Part shown: positions 37,395 through 46,448 of the stretch, one piece after another | How positions within the stretch are numbered: the first letter of the stretch is position 1 | How the letters are laid out: each line of letters starts with the position of its first letter | Assembly: GCA_024508725.1 (NCBI GenBank) | Contig: JANINS010000003.1 | Coordinates: 1,550,001-1,614,000, forward strand | DNA: 64,000 nucleotides | Source: Chitinophagaceae bacterium | GTDB lineage: Bacteria; Bacteroidota; Bacteroidia; Chitinophagales; Chitinophagaceae | Reading direction: 5' to 3' | Position numbers and translations under genes: made by a program | Notes under the pieces: model-generated | Databases searched by the model: none | Told to the model about the DNA's origin: nothing | The model's input: only the letters and a program-made list of their open reading frames with translations

Positions 37395-40300
37395 ATGGGA
37401 CTACGCCTGCCGCTTTTACTATGCCTCTTGCTTCCGTTCACCTTGTTTGCCCAGGATCTCAAAAAGCTGAAGCAGAGAAGCTACCAAACATTCGTATATC
37501 GCATCCCGGCAGACAGTACCGAAAAATACTTGTTGAAAGACAGTATTCCTGTTGATGTGTATGCAGCCAGAACTCCCGATTATATTTTCCAGGGCCAGTA
37601 TGTAAACGTTGATTCATTGCCACGCGGTCATTACCTGGTGCTTTGGATTGACGATATCCATATATCTGCGGGTATTGAAGTGAGCACCAACCTAGTTGCC
37701 TATCCGCTTAACAATGAAAAATTCATACAGCTTGCTGTAAGAAATAAGACCGGCAATACGGTGCTCGCACCCGAAGCCTGGATCAATAAAAAGAAATTGC
37801 AATACCTGCCCTCTGCCGGAACATTCAAAATAAAATACAAACCGGCTGAAGATGACCTGGTAAAGGTGTGCACTGCAACCGATACTATTTTTCTGAACCT
37901 CGATATTGACCGGGAAAATGAACCTGTTGCACGACAAAAATGGAGAATATTCAAAGGCACCCGGTTGGGTAAATGGCTAACATTCATTCCGCGAACAGTG
38001 GGTACTCTTTTCCGGAAAAAGTACAGGTATAACAGGTACGCAGCAGGAAAAGGCTTTGTGGTGTTTAACCAGCCAAAGTATAAAACAGGAGATACCGTAA
38101 AACTAAAAGCATATGTGTTAAACAATAAGAACAAACGCTATCGGAAACCGGTTGATCTGTACCTGGAATATTACCTGAGGGGTAAATCACATAGCCAGCA
38201 ACTTGCTCATCTCAATACTACCGCAACCGGAACATATTTATATGAATTTATTTTACGTGATACACTCAGCAACGATCTGAAGTATAGCATCATTATAAAG
38301 AACAAAAAGAACAAACAATTGGTGCAGGGTAGTTTTAAGATCGAAGATTATGTGCTGGATGAAGTTGCCAGCTATTCCATCAATACGCCGAAGGAACATT
38401 ACTACGAGAACGATTCTCTCATATTTATACTCAATGCTAAAGATGCCAACGGTCTGAACCTGCTCGATGCGAAAGCAAGATTGGTGCTGCTTACTACTGC
38501 CATCAAAAGCTGGAATAAAGATTCTGTGATCGTAGCCGATACATTATACAACGAAGAACGAAAACTCAATACGCAGGGAGATACGAGATTTGCGATTGCC
38601 ACTACTGCTTTTCCCAACGCTGATCTGCAACTCACCGCAAAAGCGATTTTCCGGAACAGTAATAATGAAGTACAGGAAGAAAAAGCAGATGTAATGTATG
38701 GGCAAGGTAAAAAGCAATTACTGGTAAAACAGGTAGCTGATAGTTTGTTGGCTGAATACATGGTGAACGGTAAGTCAACTACAGCTACCGGTACAGTAGA
38801 AATAACGGGAGATAAGCTGGAACTGGAGAAGAAGATCACATATCCTGCAAAATTGAAAATAGATCCGCTGGCAGATAACTACTGGTTTGATGTAGATGGG
38901 GATTCTGCTGCATATAAAGACTTTAATATCGGAAGCAGCTACCAGCTCACCCTGTCGCAGTTCAATAACAAAGATACCCTGGGCTTCTTATTGTATAATC
39001 CTTATAAGATACCTGTTTTCTTTACCGTATTCAACGGCGATCGTGTATTGGCCACAGCTAAAGACGATGCTGCCGTTATTCAATGGAAAATGGTAGCGCA
39101 TGATCCAAGAAAAGCGTACCGTGTTCAATGGCAATACTATTGGGCTGGCGAAGAGGTTAGGGGTGATGGATCAATTGGTCATCTATACAAGCAGCTGAAT
39201 ATTTCGGTGAATGCACAGGCTGCTGTTTTCCCGGGGCAGAAAGATACCGTTACAATCGAAGTAAAGGATCATAAGCATCGCCCTGCTGCCAATGTAAACC
39301 TTACGGCATTCAGTTATAACAGCCAGTTCAAGAAAGATATCAATATTCCTAACCTGCCTTACCTGGCGAATTATAAACTCAGACCCGGTATTCGCAGGGA
39401 TACTTACGAATCTGATGACGCCTACCTGTTGAAGAAGTATCCTTTAGGCTATCATCAACAGTTCAGATCCGCCTTTGGCGTTGATACCATGTTGTATTAC
39501 CAGATGTTGTTTCCTAAAGATGGATTTAAAGATGTAGCCTACTATATCAAAGACTATTATCCGCAGCTGAGCGTGCATGTAGTACATAAAGGTATTCCCC
39601 AACAGGTATATTTACTTTACCTGAACAGGAACCTTGTTTATTATAGCGGCGTAACCGATAAAAAGCACTATGCTTTTTCTACGGTTGGTGGATATGCACA
39701 GATCGCTTTCAGGCTGGCAGACCGCCAGGTTGAGATTGACAGCATTTACATACAGCCGAATTACAAACATGACCTGGTATTTGATCTCGATCAGCTGCCA
39801 GCCAAGGCGAAGATTACTCACCTCTCCAACGAACTTACAATTGCTGAACGCCAGCTGCTGGAGAACAGCCTGTGGCAATTTAAGGATGCTTCATATATAA
39901 GTGGCGGTGCTTATGTTTGGCAGTTTGGTGAAGCATTGAAGTTGAACAGTGGGTACAACCACATTGCAGGTCCGTTCACGAAATATGACAGCCTGCATTT
40001 CTTTGCTCCCGGCAGGTTCGACGTGCATTTCCTGTTCGAACCGGGCTACCAATACCAGCTATCGTCAAAGGTGTTACGGTTAGAAAAAATGAAGGTGTTT
40101 CCCGATGCTGGTAAACCTGTGAAACTAAATGCTGCTCCCGGCTTCAGGTGGCAGTTGGGTGATACGGTGTTAACACCTCCTGAGGTCTCTTATAAAACAC
40201 CAGAGATAACAAAGTATCTCAGGTTGTCACCTGAATTCAATTATCGATACAAGTCGCTTCGTGCAGGTACAGCAGCAGGAGCCCTGAAGTTTACCGTTCC

Positions 40301-43133
40301 CAAAGACAGTTTGCTGTTGTACATCGTACTCCATTCTTCCGATACAAGTGCATCACCCATTGTTTTATCCGGCACTATGCGCCACATCTATAATCTTGAT
40401 GCAGGTACCTATTCCTTGTTATTGGTGAACAGGAATTTTAAAGCGACACAATATGCCGTGCTGATTAAGGAAGATGAGACCACCTGTTTACATATCACCA
40501 GCTTACCGTTTGTAACAAATACAGTTATAGACCAGTTGGTAGAAGCGTCAATCAAACCGGTGGTATCACAAACAAATCCTGTTTCGGTGTATGATTCATC
40601 TGTTTATATCTCTGCAGATAAGGTAGCCGGTAATATGATCATCAGCGGGAAGGTGACAGATGCCAAAGGTAAAATGCCGATACCGGGCGTGACGGTTGCC
40701 ATAAAAGGCACCACGTTGCGTACGATAACTGATGAAGACGGCAGCTTTAGTTTTCTTGTAAGAGAGGGAAGATACACACTGGTATTCGCAACGGTGGGAT
40801 ACATGATCAAAGAAGTGAAGGCAGAAGCCAAAACAGGTAACACCAGCATGGTTGTTACAATGGAGATGAGTAACGAATCGTTGAATGAAGTAGTAGTAAT
40901 GGGATATAGCTCACAGAGAAGGAGTATGTATAGCGGTGCTGCCAGTAAAGTGAGTGCCGCAACTTTCGATCAGGCATTGCAAGGAAGAGTGGCAGGATTA
41001 AATATTACCAGTGGATTGGGTGCTCCCGGTGTCAGTTCATCTGTCATCATACGAGGGGCAATATCTGGAGCGTCTACACCATTATTCGTTATCGACGGAA
41101 TACCATATGAGGCTATGCCAAAAAATATTCGTCCTGAAGAAATGGAAACCATCGATGTACTGAGCGATGCTTCGGCAACGGCATTGTATGGATCAAGAGG
41201 TGCGGGTGGTGTGGTGATCATCAGCACCAAAACAAAAGCACTGCGTTCACAGTTCAGGGACTATGCCACATGGCAACCCCTGCTGTTCACGGGCGAAGAT
41301 GGTAAGGCAAGGTTCGAGATCATCTACCCTGATAATGTTACATCATGGCAAACCTATGTGATCGGTATTGATAAGAAGAACAGGGCAGGTATCGGAGCAA
41401 CCCTCACCCAATCATACAAACCGGTGATGGCACAGCTGAGCTTACCGCAGTTTGCTATTGAAGGCGATCGTATCAATGTTATTGGTAAAACACTCAACTA
41501 TACAAAAGACAGGTTCAATGTCACCGGCAGTTTTTCATTGAAAGGTTCACCGCTGTCGCAGTGGAGCTTTGATCTGCCGGCGAATGAATCGGTGATCAAT
41601 CAACAGTTGATCGTTGCTACGTTTGATACGCTGAAGCTTCAGTACAACATTACCACCACCACGGGTTTTAAAGACGGAGAAGAAAGAAAATTACCTGTAC
41701 TTCCGAAAGGCACGGAAGAATCAACGGGTGAATTTTACCTGTTGCAGCAGGATACCACTGTACAGTTTAATGCGCAGCAAGATGCTGCTGTTGAGCTACA
41801 CATTCAGAATAATACATTGGATGTACTGCTGGGCGAAATAGAATACTTAAAACAATACCCATACTATTGCATGGAGCAAATAGCCAGTAAAATAAAAGGC
41901 TATGCCATGGAAAAGCAGGTACGCAAAGCCCTTAACCAGGAGTTCAAACACCAACGGGATATGCAAAGGCTGATTGAGAAATTGCAGAAAGCACAACTGT
42001 ATGATGGCAGCTGGAGCTGGTGGGAGAAAGGAACACCCAACCTCTACATCACCAATTATATTGTACAGGCATTGTTGCCGCTAAGAGAAGATCCGCTGAT
42101 AGAAGTGAATATTCGTAATGGATTGTTGTATTTGCAGAATAACCTTTACCGCCTCACCACAGCACAACTGCTCTCTTCGCTTAGTACAATGGCTATGGCA
42201 GGTCATGTACTGGATTACCAGCCGCACCTCGCAAAACTGCAGTTCGATTCACTAAGCCTGCACCAGCAATGGATGTATGTGCAAATAAAACAATCCCTGA
42301 AGATGGATCATGCAAAAGAGCTGCAATACCTGTTAAGTAAAGGTATCAACACAATGCTGGGTGGTACCTTCTGGGGCGAAGAAACCTGGCTGTGGTACAA
42401 TAACGATAAGGCAACAACAGTATTGGCTTTTACAGTACTGCAAAAAGAGCCGGCATACCAACACCTGCTCCCCTCTATTATCCGGTATTTTCTTGAAGCA
42501 AAGAAGGGTGGTTACTGGAGAAACACCGTAGAGAGTGCATCTATCACGGCAGCCATATTGCCGCAGGTGTTGCAGCAAAACAAGAACTTCATGCAGCCTG
42601 CTACCATCAACATTACAGGAGATACCAGCTTTACTGTGCAATCATTTCCATTCAGCACATCGTTCAGCAGCAACGTGAAACACTTACAGGTATCCAAGCA
42701 GGGTGGGGGTTCTACCTACCTTACGCTTTTTCAAAGCTGGTGGAACAAAACACCTGTACCTGTAACCGATAAGTTTATAATGGCAACACAGTTTGCGCAC
42801 AACGGGAATACGATCACATCGCTTCGTGCAGGTGAGCGGGTAAAACTCAAAGTGCAGGTACAGGCTTTACAACAGGCAGAATACGTGATGATAGAAGTAC
42901 CGGTGCCGGCAGGTTGCATTATCGTGAACAAGCAAGCCGATGGGTATACAGAATACATGAAGAACAAAGTGCTCATCTTCCGCGAAATGCTGGCAAAAGG
43001 GTCTCATTCATTTACCATCGATCTCGAGTGCAGGTATGCAGGTACATATACGGTGAACCCGGCTAAGGCATCGCTGATGTATTTCCCTACGTTCTTCGGT
43101 CGCAATGAAATGATGCAGGTGGAAATGCGGTAA
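37395..43133 (+). CDS. Alpha-2-macroglobulin-like protein with embedded TonB-receptor plug
   Basis: 1912 residues from the ATG at 37395, where the best signal peptide starts (MGLRLPLLLCLLLPFTLFAQ). The frame extends upstream, with another ATG at 37326. Macroglobulin-type beta domains fill about 30-1000. A carboxypeptidase-regulatory-like domain follows (about 1079-1150, GKVTDAKGKMPIPGVTVAIK), then a SusC/TonB-type plug (about 1160-1280; VVVMGYSSQRRSMY, LQGRVAGLNITSG, TPLFVIDGIPYEAMP, ATALYGSRGAGGVVII) with no barrel. The A2M part resumes with FTGEDGKARFEIIYPDNVTS, and the thioester-type motif CMEQ (C1492) opens the helical thioester domain. A2M proteins trap proteases; the plug insertion suggests recognition at or near an outer-membrane TonB partner. 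That last point is inference. Confidence 0.88.
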   Translation: MGLRLPLLLCLLLPFTLFAQDLKKLKQRSYQTFVYRIPADSTEKYLLKDSIPVDVYAARTPDYIFQGQYVNVDSLPRGHYLVLWIDDIHISAGIEVSTNLVAYPLNNEKFIQLAVRNKTGNTVLAPEAWINKKKLQYLPSAGTFKIKYKPAEDDLVKVCTATDTIFLNLDIDRENEPVARQKWRIFKGTRLGKWLTFIPRTVGTLFRKKYRYNRYAAGKGFVVFNQPKYKTGDTVKLKAYVLNNKNKRYRKPVDLYLEYYLRGKSHSQQLAHLNTTATGTYLYEFILRDTLSNDLKYSIIIKNKKNKQLVQGSFKIEDYVLDEVASYSINTPKEHYYENDSLIFILNAKDANGLNLLDAKARLVLLTTAIKSWNKDSVIVADTLYNEERKLNTQGDTRFAIATTAFPNADLQLTAKAIFRNSNNEVQEEKADVMYGQGKKQLLVKQVADSLLAEYMVNGKSTTATGTVEITGDKLELEKKITYPAKLKIDPLADNYWFDVDGDSAAYKDFNIGSSYQLTLSQFNNKDTLGFLLYNPYKIPVFFTVFNGDRVLATAKDDAAVIQWKMVAHDPRKAYRVQWQYYWAGEEVRGDGSIGHLYKQLNISVNAQAAVFPGQKDTVTIEVKDHKHRPAANVNLTAFSYNSQFKKDINIPNLPYLANYKLRPGIRRDTYESDDAYLLKKYPLGYHQQFRSAFGVDTMLYYQMLFPKDGFKDVAYYIKDYYPQLSVHVVHKGIPQQVYLLYLNRNLVYYSGVTDKKHYAFSTVGGYAQIAFRLADRQVEIDSIYIQPNYKHDLVFDLDQLPAKAKITHLSNELTIAERQLLENSLWQFKDASYISGGAYVWQFGEALKLNSGYNHIAGPFTKYDSLHFFAPGRFDVHFLFEPGYQYQLSSKVLRLEKMKVFPDAGKPVKLNAAPGFRWQLGDTVLTPPEVSYKTPEITKYLRLSPEFNYRYKSLRAGTAAGALKFTVPKDSLLLYIVLHSSDTSASPIVLSGTMRHIYNLDAGTYSLLLVNRNFKATQYAVLIKEDETTCLHITSLPFVTNTVIDQLVEASIKPVVSQTNPVSVYDSSVYISADKVAGNMIISGKVTDAKGKMPIPGVTVAIKGTTLRTITDEDGSFSFLVREGRYTLVFATVGYMIKEVKAEAKTGNTSMVVTMEMSNESLNEVVVMGYSSQRRSMYSGAASKVSAATFDQALQGRVAGLNITSGLGAPGVSSSVIIRGAISGASTPLFVIDGIPYEAMPKNIRPEEMETIDVLSDASATALYGSRGAGGVVIISTKTKALRSQFRDYATWQPLLFTGEDGKARFEIIYPDNVTSWQTYVIGIDKKNRAGIGATLTQSYKPVMAQLSLPQFAIEGDRINVIGKTLNYTKDRFNVTGSFSLKGSPLSQWSFDLPANESVINQQLIVATFDTLKLQYNITTTTGFKDGEERKLPVLPKGTEESTGEFYLLQQDTTVQFNAQQDAAVELHIQNNTLDVLLGEIEYLKQYPYYCMEQIASKIKGYAMEKQVRKALNQEFKHQRDMQRLIEKLQKAQLYDGSWSWWEKGTPNLYITNYIVQALLPLREDPLIEVNIRNGLLYLQNNLYRLTTAQLLSSLSTMAMAGHVLDYQPHLAKLQFDSLSLHQQWMYVQIKQSLKMDHAKELQYLLSKGINTMLGGTFWGEETWLWYNNDKATTVLAFTVLQKEPAYQHLLPSIIRYFLEAKKGGYWRNTVESASITAAILPQVLQQNKNFMQPATINITGDTSFTVQSFPFSTSFSSNVKHLQVSKQGGGSTYLTLFQSWWNKTPVPVTDKFIMATQFAHNGNTITSLRAGERVKLKVQVQALQQAEYVMIEVPVPAGCIIVNKQADGYTEYMKNKVLIFREMLAKGSHSFTIDLECRYAGTYTVNPAKASLMYFPTFFGRNEMMQVEMR

Positions 43134-43443
43134 AATCCTGTTTGCCGGTCAGCTATCATCAACGTTTTCAACAAACCGGTCACTCAACGTTTCGCAGTTG
43201 AAGAGATCGTGGGCAAAACCTGTTCCGCCTCATCACGGGTTTGTAAAAACCAACCAGCAGCATCGAATCTATGGGGTGTGATTGCCTGTTAGGGTAGCCT
43301 ATCATTTTGGAGCGAAATACAGCAGGAGTTTCGTTAGTATGATAGTTGAAGGAATAGATTTTATCGTATAATTTGTTATTATGCATTCTTGTTCATGCAT
43401 GCATTTTACAGCATTTGTTTATGCCTAAACTTTAATCTCGCAA
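43134..43443. other. Gene-free gap before the nuclease gene
   Basis: No credible gene on either strand; a 68-codon minus-strand frame (43180-43386) has no protein-like features. No shared repeat recognised. AT-rich near the right end, where the nuclease promoter should lie. Confidence 0.45.
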
Positions 43444-44409
43444 ATGAATATCTTCAAATCACTTTCACAGGGATATGGTACCATCTCTGAAACAAATATT
43501 ACATCTTTTCTTAGTTTTCTTCTGAATAGTACCAATGAGCTTGACAATTCCTTTATCCTGCTATTCCTGGAGCTAATTGATGGAAACCTTCAAAAGAATA
43601 AACTGTGTGATAAGCTGAATCTTAATCAGCCAACGCTAAGGGAGAAGATCAAACACTTCAGTAAACGTTATACGGTATCTGCAAGCCCGGAGTTTATACT
43701 CATGAAAGATGGCTCAAGACAAGTTGTTGATATACTAGTCCGTATATCAGATAAACAGGAGGCAGATGTAGTTTGTCTGATAATAGAAAATAAGATAAAG
43801 CCAGTTTCAGCTAACAAGCAACAGGTGGCAAAGCAATTCGAATACTTCAAACACTCTACAGATTATCGGGAAGATCTGTTGGTGTACTCTATACTCATAA
43901 CAACCGATTATGACTCTTTCGGTAGTATGTATAACACAGCCTACCTTTCAAATCCAAATACGGGATGGCTTAGATGGACCAATAAGCAGAAGCGGGAAAA
44001 TTCGCTGGAGGCTGTATTGCGAAACTTGTTGATACTGGAGCAGACAGCAGAGATCCATCCTATTAATCCGAACTCTCAGTTTATCATAAAGTCCTTCATT
44101 GATTACATTGTAACAGAATATTCGAATACAGCAAATGGCCAACGCAATTTTAGTTTCAACGGTGCAGAAGAAGTAGATAGTGCAAAAGTAAGTGTCGACA
44201 ATAGAACATACATTCTGCGTCGTTACGATAACAAAATGATACGTGTATTTGATGAGAATGACTCCCTGCTGGAGATAGAAGTTCGACCATTATTGAAGAA
44301 GATAAACCGACTTTATAACCTTGAAATAAACAGCTTTCATTCAACGGGTACTCCTAAGAATACACAGGTTATTGGACGCGAGATTATCAGTTGCTTAAAT
44401 ACTCGTTAA
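43444..44409 (+). CDS. PD-(D/E)XK-type nuclease-family protein
   Basis: 321 residues. The core motif is D96 in RQVVDILVRI and E115-x-K117 in VVCLIIENKIKP, the PD-(D/E)XK arrangement; the N terminus (TISETNITSFLSFLLN) and the following VAKQFEYFK helix match the PDDEXK_4-type family. Members are uncharacterised and often found near defence or mobile genes, but some are housekeeping. Its convergent neighbour is an XRE regulator. No methylase or other restriction partner is present, so a role in restriction is not shown. Confidence 0.75.
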   Translation: MNIFKSLSQGYGTISETNITSFLSFLLNSTNELDNSFILLFLELIDGNLQKNKLCDKLNLNQPTLREKIKHFSKRYTVSASPEFILMKDGSRQVVDILVRISDKQEADVVCLIIENKIKPVSANKQQVAKQFEYFKHSTDYREDLLVYSILITTDYDSFGSMYNTAYLSNPNTGWLRWTNKQKRENSLEAVLRNLLILEQTAEIHPINPNSQFIIKSFIDYIVTEYSNTANGQRNFSFNGAEEVDSAKVSVDNRTYILRRYDNKMIRVFDENDSLLEIEVRPLLKKINRLYNLEINSFHSTGTPKNTQVIGREIISCLNTR

Positions 44410-44435
44410 GGCCCAATCGGCATGATACATTTAGG

Positions 44436-44687
44436 TCAATCCTCTTTTAAGAAGTCAAAATTTTTATCTAATAACTTTTTCGGGTGTATTCCCAAACCTT
44501 TGGCTATTTCTAAGAACGTAGAGAAGGTAAAATCTTTATTACCGTTCTCAATCATGCTGAGATTTCCTTTGGTAACATCACAACTTGACGCAACTTCGTC
44601 TAAACTCATCTTAGCAACATTCTCACGAACGTACCTGATGTGTTCTCCGATCTGCACTAGCCTATTCTTATCCCGCTTCTCATTCAT
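44436..44687 (-). CDS. XRE-family helix-turn-helix regulator
   Basis: 83 residues from the ATG at 44687 (MNEKRDKNRLVQIGEHIRYV); the upstream extension to 44783 crosses the operator and looks non-coding. HTH at about 12-68: MSLDEVASSCDVTKGNLSMI, then ENGNKDFTFSTFLEIAKGLG. The start lies 33 bases from a perfect 24-bp palindrome that is its likely operator, and beyond that starts a divergent ECF sigma gene. The regulator probably controls itself and the sigma factor. Confidence 0.87.
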   Translation of the reverse strand: MNEKRDKNRLVQIGEHIRYVRENVAKMSLDEVASSCDVTKGNLSMIENGNKDFTFSTFLEIAKGLGIHPKKLLDKNFDFLKED

Positions 44688-44720
44688 AAGGGGATAAAAA
44701 CACACCTTTTTAAGAAAATA

Positions 44721-44744
44721 AATGTTACAAGATCTTGTAACATT
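44721..44744. promoter_or_regulatory. Perfect 24-bp palindrome, likely operator
   Basis: Half-site AATGTTACAAGA followed exactly by its reverse complement, centred between 44732 and 44733. It lies between the divergent XRE regulator and ECF sigma genes. Flanks are AT-rich, without a T tract, so it is not a terminator. Confidence 0.7.
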
Positions 44745-44799
44745 GAAAACTAATTGATAACTTGCAACTATCAACTTGGCCAAGCATCTAGCTTCTTAC

Positions 44800-45357
44800 A
44801 TGCAAACCAATCATTCAAACCATATCGTATCTGACAGCAAGGTTGCTGCACTTTTTCAAAATGGCAGTGAAGAAGCCTTAGATCATTTCTTCAGCACATA
44901 CTATCCCGCACTCTGCTTTTTCGCCGCCCGCCTCACCGGAGATACAGAGGTAGCCAAAGACATCGCTTCGCAGGCATTCATTAAAACATGGGAGAAACAT
45001 GCAACATTAAATACCGCTGCAGGCATTAAGGCCTACTTATACCAGGTGGCACGCAACGATTGTTACAAATGGCTGCACCAGCAAAAAAGGGCTGCGGCGT
45101 TGCACCAGGATCTTGGTAAACTATCGCAACCGGTAGCGCAAAGCCATGCAGAGGAGCTTATCAAAGCAGAGTTCATCAATACCATGTACCAGCATGTAAA
45201 AAGCATGCCTGCGGCACAGCAAACCATTTTCACCAAATTATACATAGAGGGTAAGTCAGTTGCAGAGACCGCGGCAGAACTCAACCTGCATATCAGCACC
45301 GTTAAAACCCAAAAAGCAAGGGGCATACTATACCTGCGTAAACAATTTTCTATTTAA
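44800..45357 (+). CDS. ECF-type RNA polymerase sigma factor
   Basis: 185 residues from the ATG at 44800 (a TTG at 44776 would add eight). Region 2: EEALDHFFSTYYPALCFFAA and AFIKTWEKHATLN; region 4: MPAAQQTIFTKLYIEGKSVA, then ETAAELNLHISTVKTQKARG. It matches the Bacteroidota sigma-70 family that usually partners FecR anti-sigma factors and TonB receptors; here neither follows. Divergent from an XRE regulator sharing the palindrome. Targets unknown. Confidence 0.92.
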   Translation: MQTNHSNHIVSDSKVAALFQNGSEEALDHFFSTYYPALCFFAARLTGDTEVAKDIASQAFIKTWEKHATLNTAAGIKAYLYQVARNDCYKWLHQQKRAAALHQDLGKLSQPVAQSHAEELIKAEFINTMYQHVKSMPAAQQTIFTKLYIEGKSVAETAAELNLHISTVKTQKARGILYLRKQFSI

Positions 45358-45570
45358 GACACTTCACACTTGTTTTACGGTTAGCAATTAACCAACAAAC
45401 AGCTACCGGGTAGCACCATGCCTGTGTCTTTTCAACTACAATGGTTGCGGTTTCTTCGCCTCCATACCCAGCCATCACCGAACAAACACCGAAGAATCCA
45501 CGGGAAAACCTGCTCCCAAACCCTGGCTCTACAGCCAAATGCCCATGTTCGGGGTTCTACTACTTGCATT

Positions 45571-45690
45571 TTGTTACATAAAGTGACATTAAGCTACATA
45601 AAGTGACATTTAGCTACATGATCGTACAAAAAGTGACATGATCGTACTTTATTTGACATTTAGCGACATAAAGTGACATAAAGCGACATC
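45571..45690. repeat. Array of twelve phased 10-bp repeats
   Basis: Twelve consecutive decamers with no indel. The commonest form is AAGTGACAT(A/T/G); others include AAGCTACATA, TAGCGACATA and ATCGTACATTT-like variants (ATCGTACAAA, ATCGTACTTT). Every unit has (T/G)AC at positions 5-7. The period is close to one DNA turn and is not a multiple of three. It sits 46 bases before the DUF6266-like gene, in a 378-base gap after the sigma gene that holds nothing else recognisable. Confidence 0.85.
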
Positions 45691-45735
45691 GCCGCCAGCC
45701 AGCCATCGTACACTTGGGTTCTAAAACAAAACATC

Positions 45736-46371
45736 ATGGCAAGGTTTCAACAAGGTTTTGGCTTCAGCGGTAAGCTAGGTAACGTGGTGGGTGTTATCTC
45801 TAACGGTAAATTTTACCTCCGTTCCATACCCCGCAAGTCGCATACTGCGCCCAGCAAAGCACAGCAGGAACAGCGGGAAAAATTTAAAACAGTCATCCAT
45901 TTTCTTAAACCGTTCGTTGACATAGTGGGCGGGTTTTTCCAGGTGGAAGAGGGCAAAGGAAGTAGTTACAATGCAGCTATGAAGTACAATTACCATTTTG
46001 CTTTGCAAGGCGGCTATCCAAACTTTTGCATCAATTACCACGATGCTGCTGTGACTTATGGGCGGCACCCCGGTATCAGACAGGGGCAGGTGTCAGTTGA
46101 AGCAGGTGGTGTTCTCCGGTTCAGCTGGCAATACGAGGGAAGGGTGGGAGCCATTATGCCCGACGATGAAATGATACTCGTGGTGTACAATCCTTTTATG
46201 CACGAGGTGATCTATGCTGCAGGTGCTGCAAAGCGAAGTGATGAAGTAGCGGCGATCAATGCCGAAGCATTTACAGGGCGACACGTCCATTGCTGGATCA
46301 GCTGTTATAATGTTCGTCGAAATAAAGTGGCGAGGAGTACTTACCTGGGAGAAGTATTGGTAATGCAGTAG
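45736..46371 (+). CDS. DUF6266-like protein
   Basis: 211 residues. The N terminus MARFQQGFGFSGKLGNVVGV, then the basic block YLRSIPRKSHTAPSKAQQEQ, matches my memory of the Bacteroidota DUF6266 family, which is often multi-copy and of unknown function. The middle has aromatic beta strands (VLRFSWQYEGRVGAIMPDDE). No signal peptide. It is preceded at 46 bases by the phased decamer array, which may control it. Confidence 0.72.
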   Translation: MARFQQGFGFSGKLGNVVGVISNGKFYLRSIPRKSHTAPSKAQQEQREKFKTVIHFLKPFVDIVGGFFQVEEGKGSSYNAAMKYNYHFALQGGYPNFCINYHDAAVTYGRHPGIRQGQVSVEAGGVLRFSWQYEGRVGAIMPDDEMILVVYNPFMHEVIYAAGAAKRSDEVAAINAEAFTGRHVHCWISCYNVRRNKVARSTYLGEVLVMQ

Positions 46372-46448
46372 AAGAAGATGGGTTTTTCAGCATTTCCCTA
46401 TAATGTTCTCGTGGCTACCTTGGAAAATATTGTCCTAACTTCCTGCCT

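Noticed and set aside
43180-43386. 68-codon minus-strand frame
   Set aside because: No domain, no signal, and low-quality composition between two well-supported genes.
44721-44744. Terminator
   Set aside because: The palindrome has no loop or T tract and lies between divergent starts, so an operator fits better.
45350-45606. Small frames on both strands between the sigma and DUF6266-like genes
   Set aside because: No shared features, and they run into the decamer array.
45571-45690. CRISPR array
   Set aside because: Ten-base period with no spacers and no cas genes; it is a phased decamer array.
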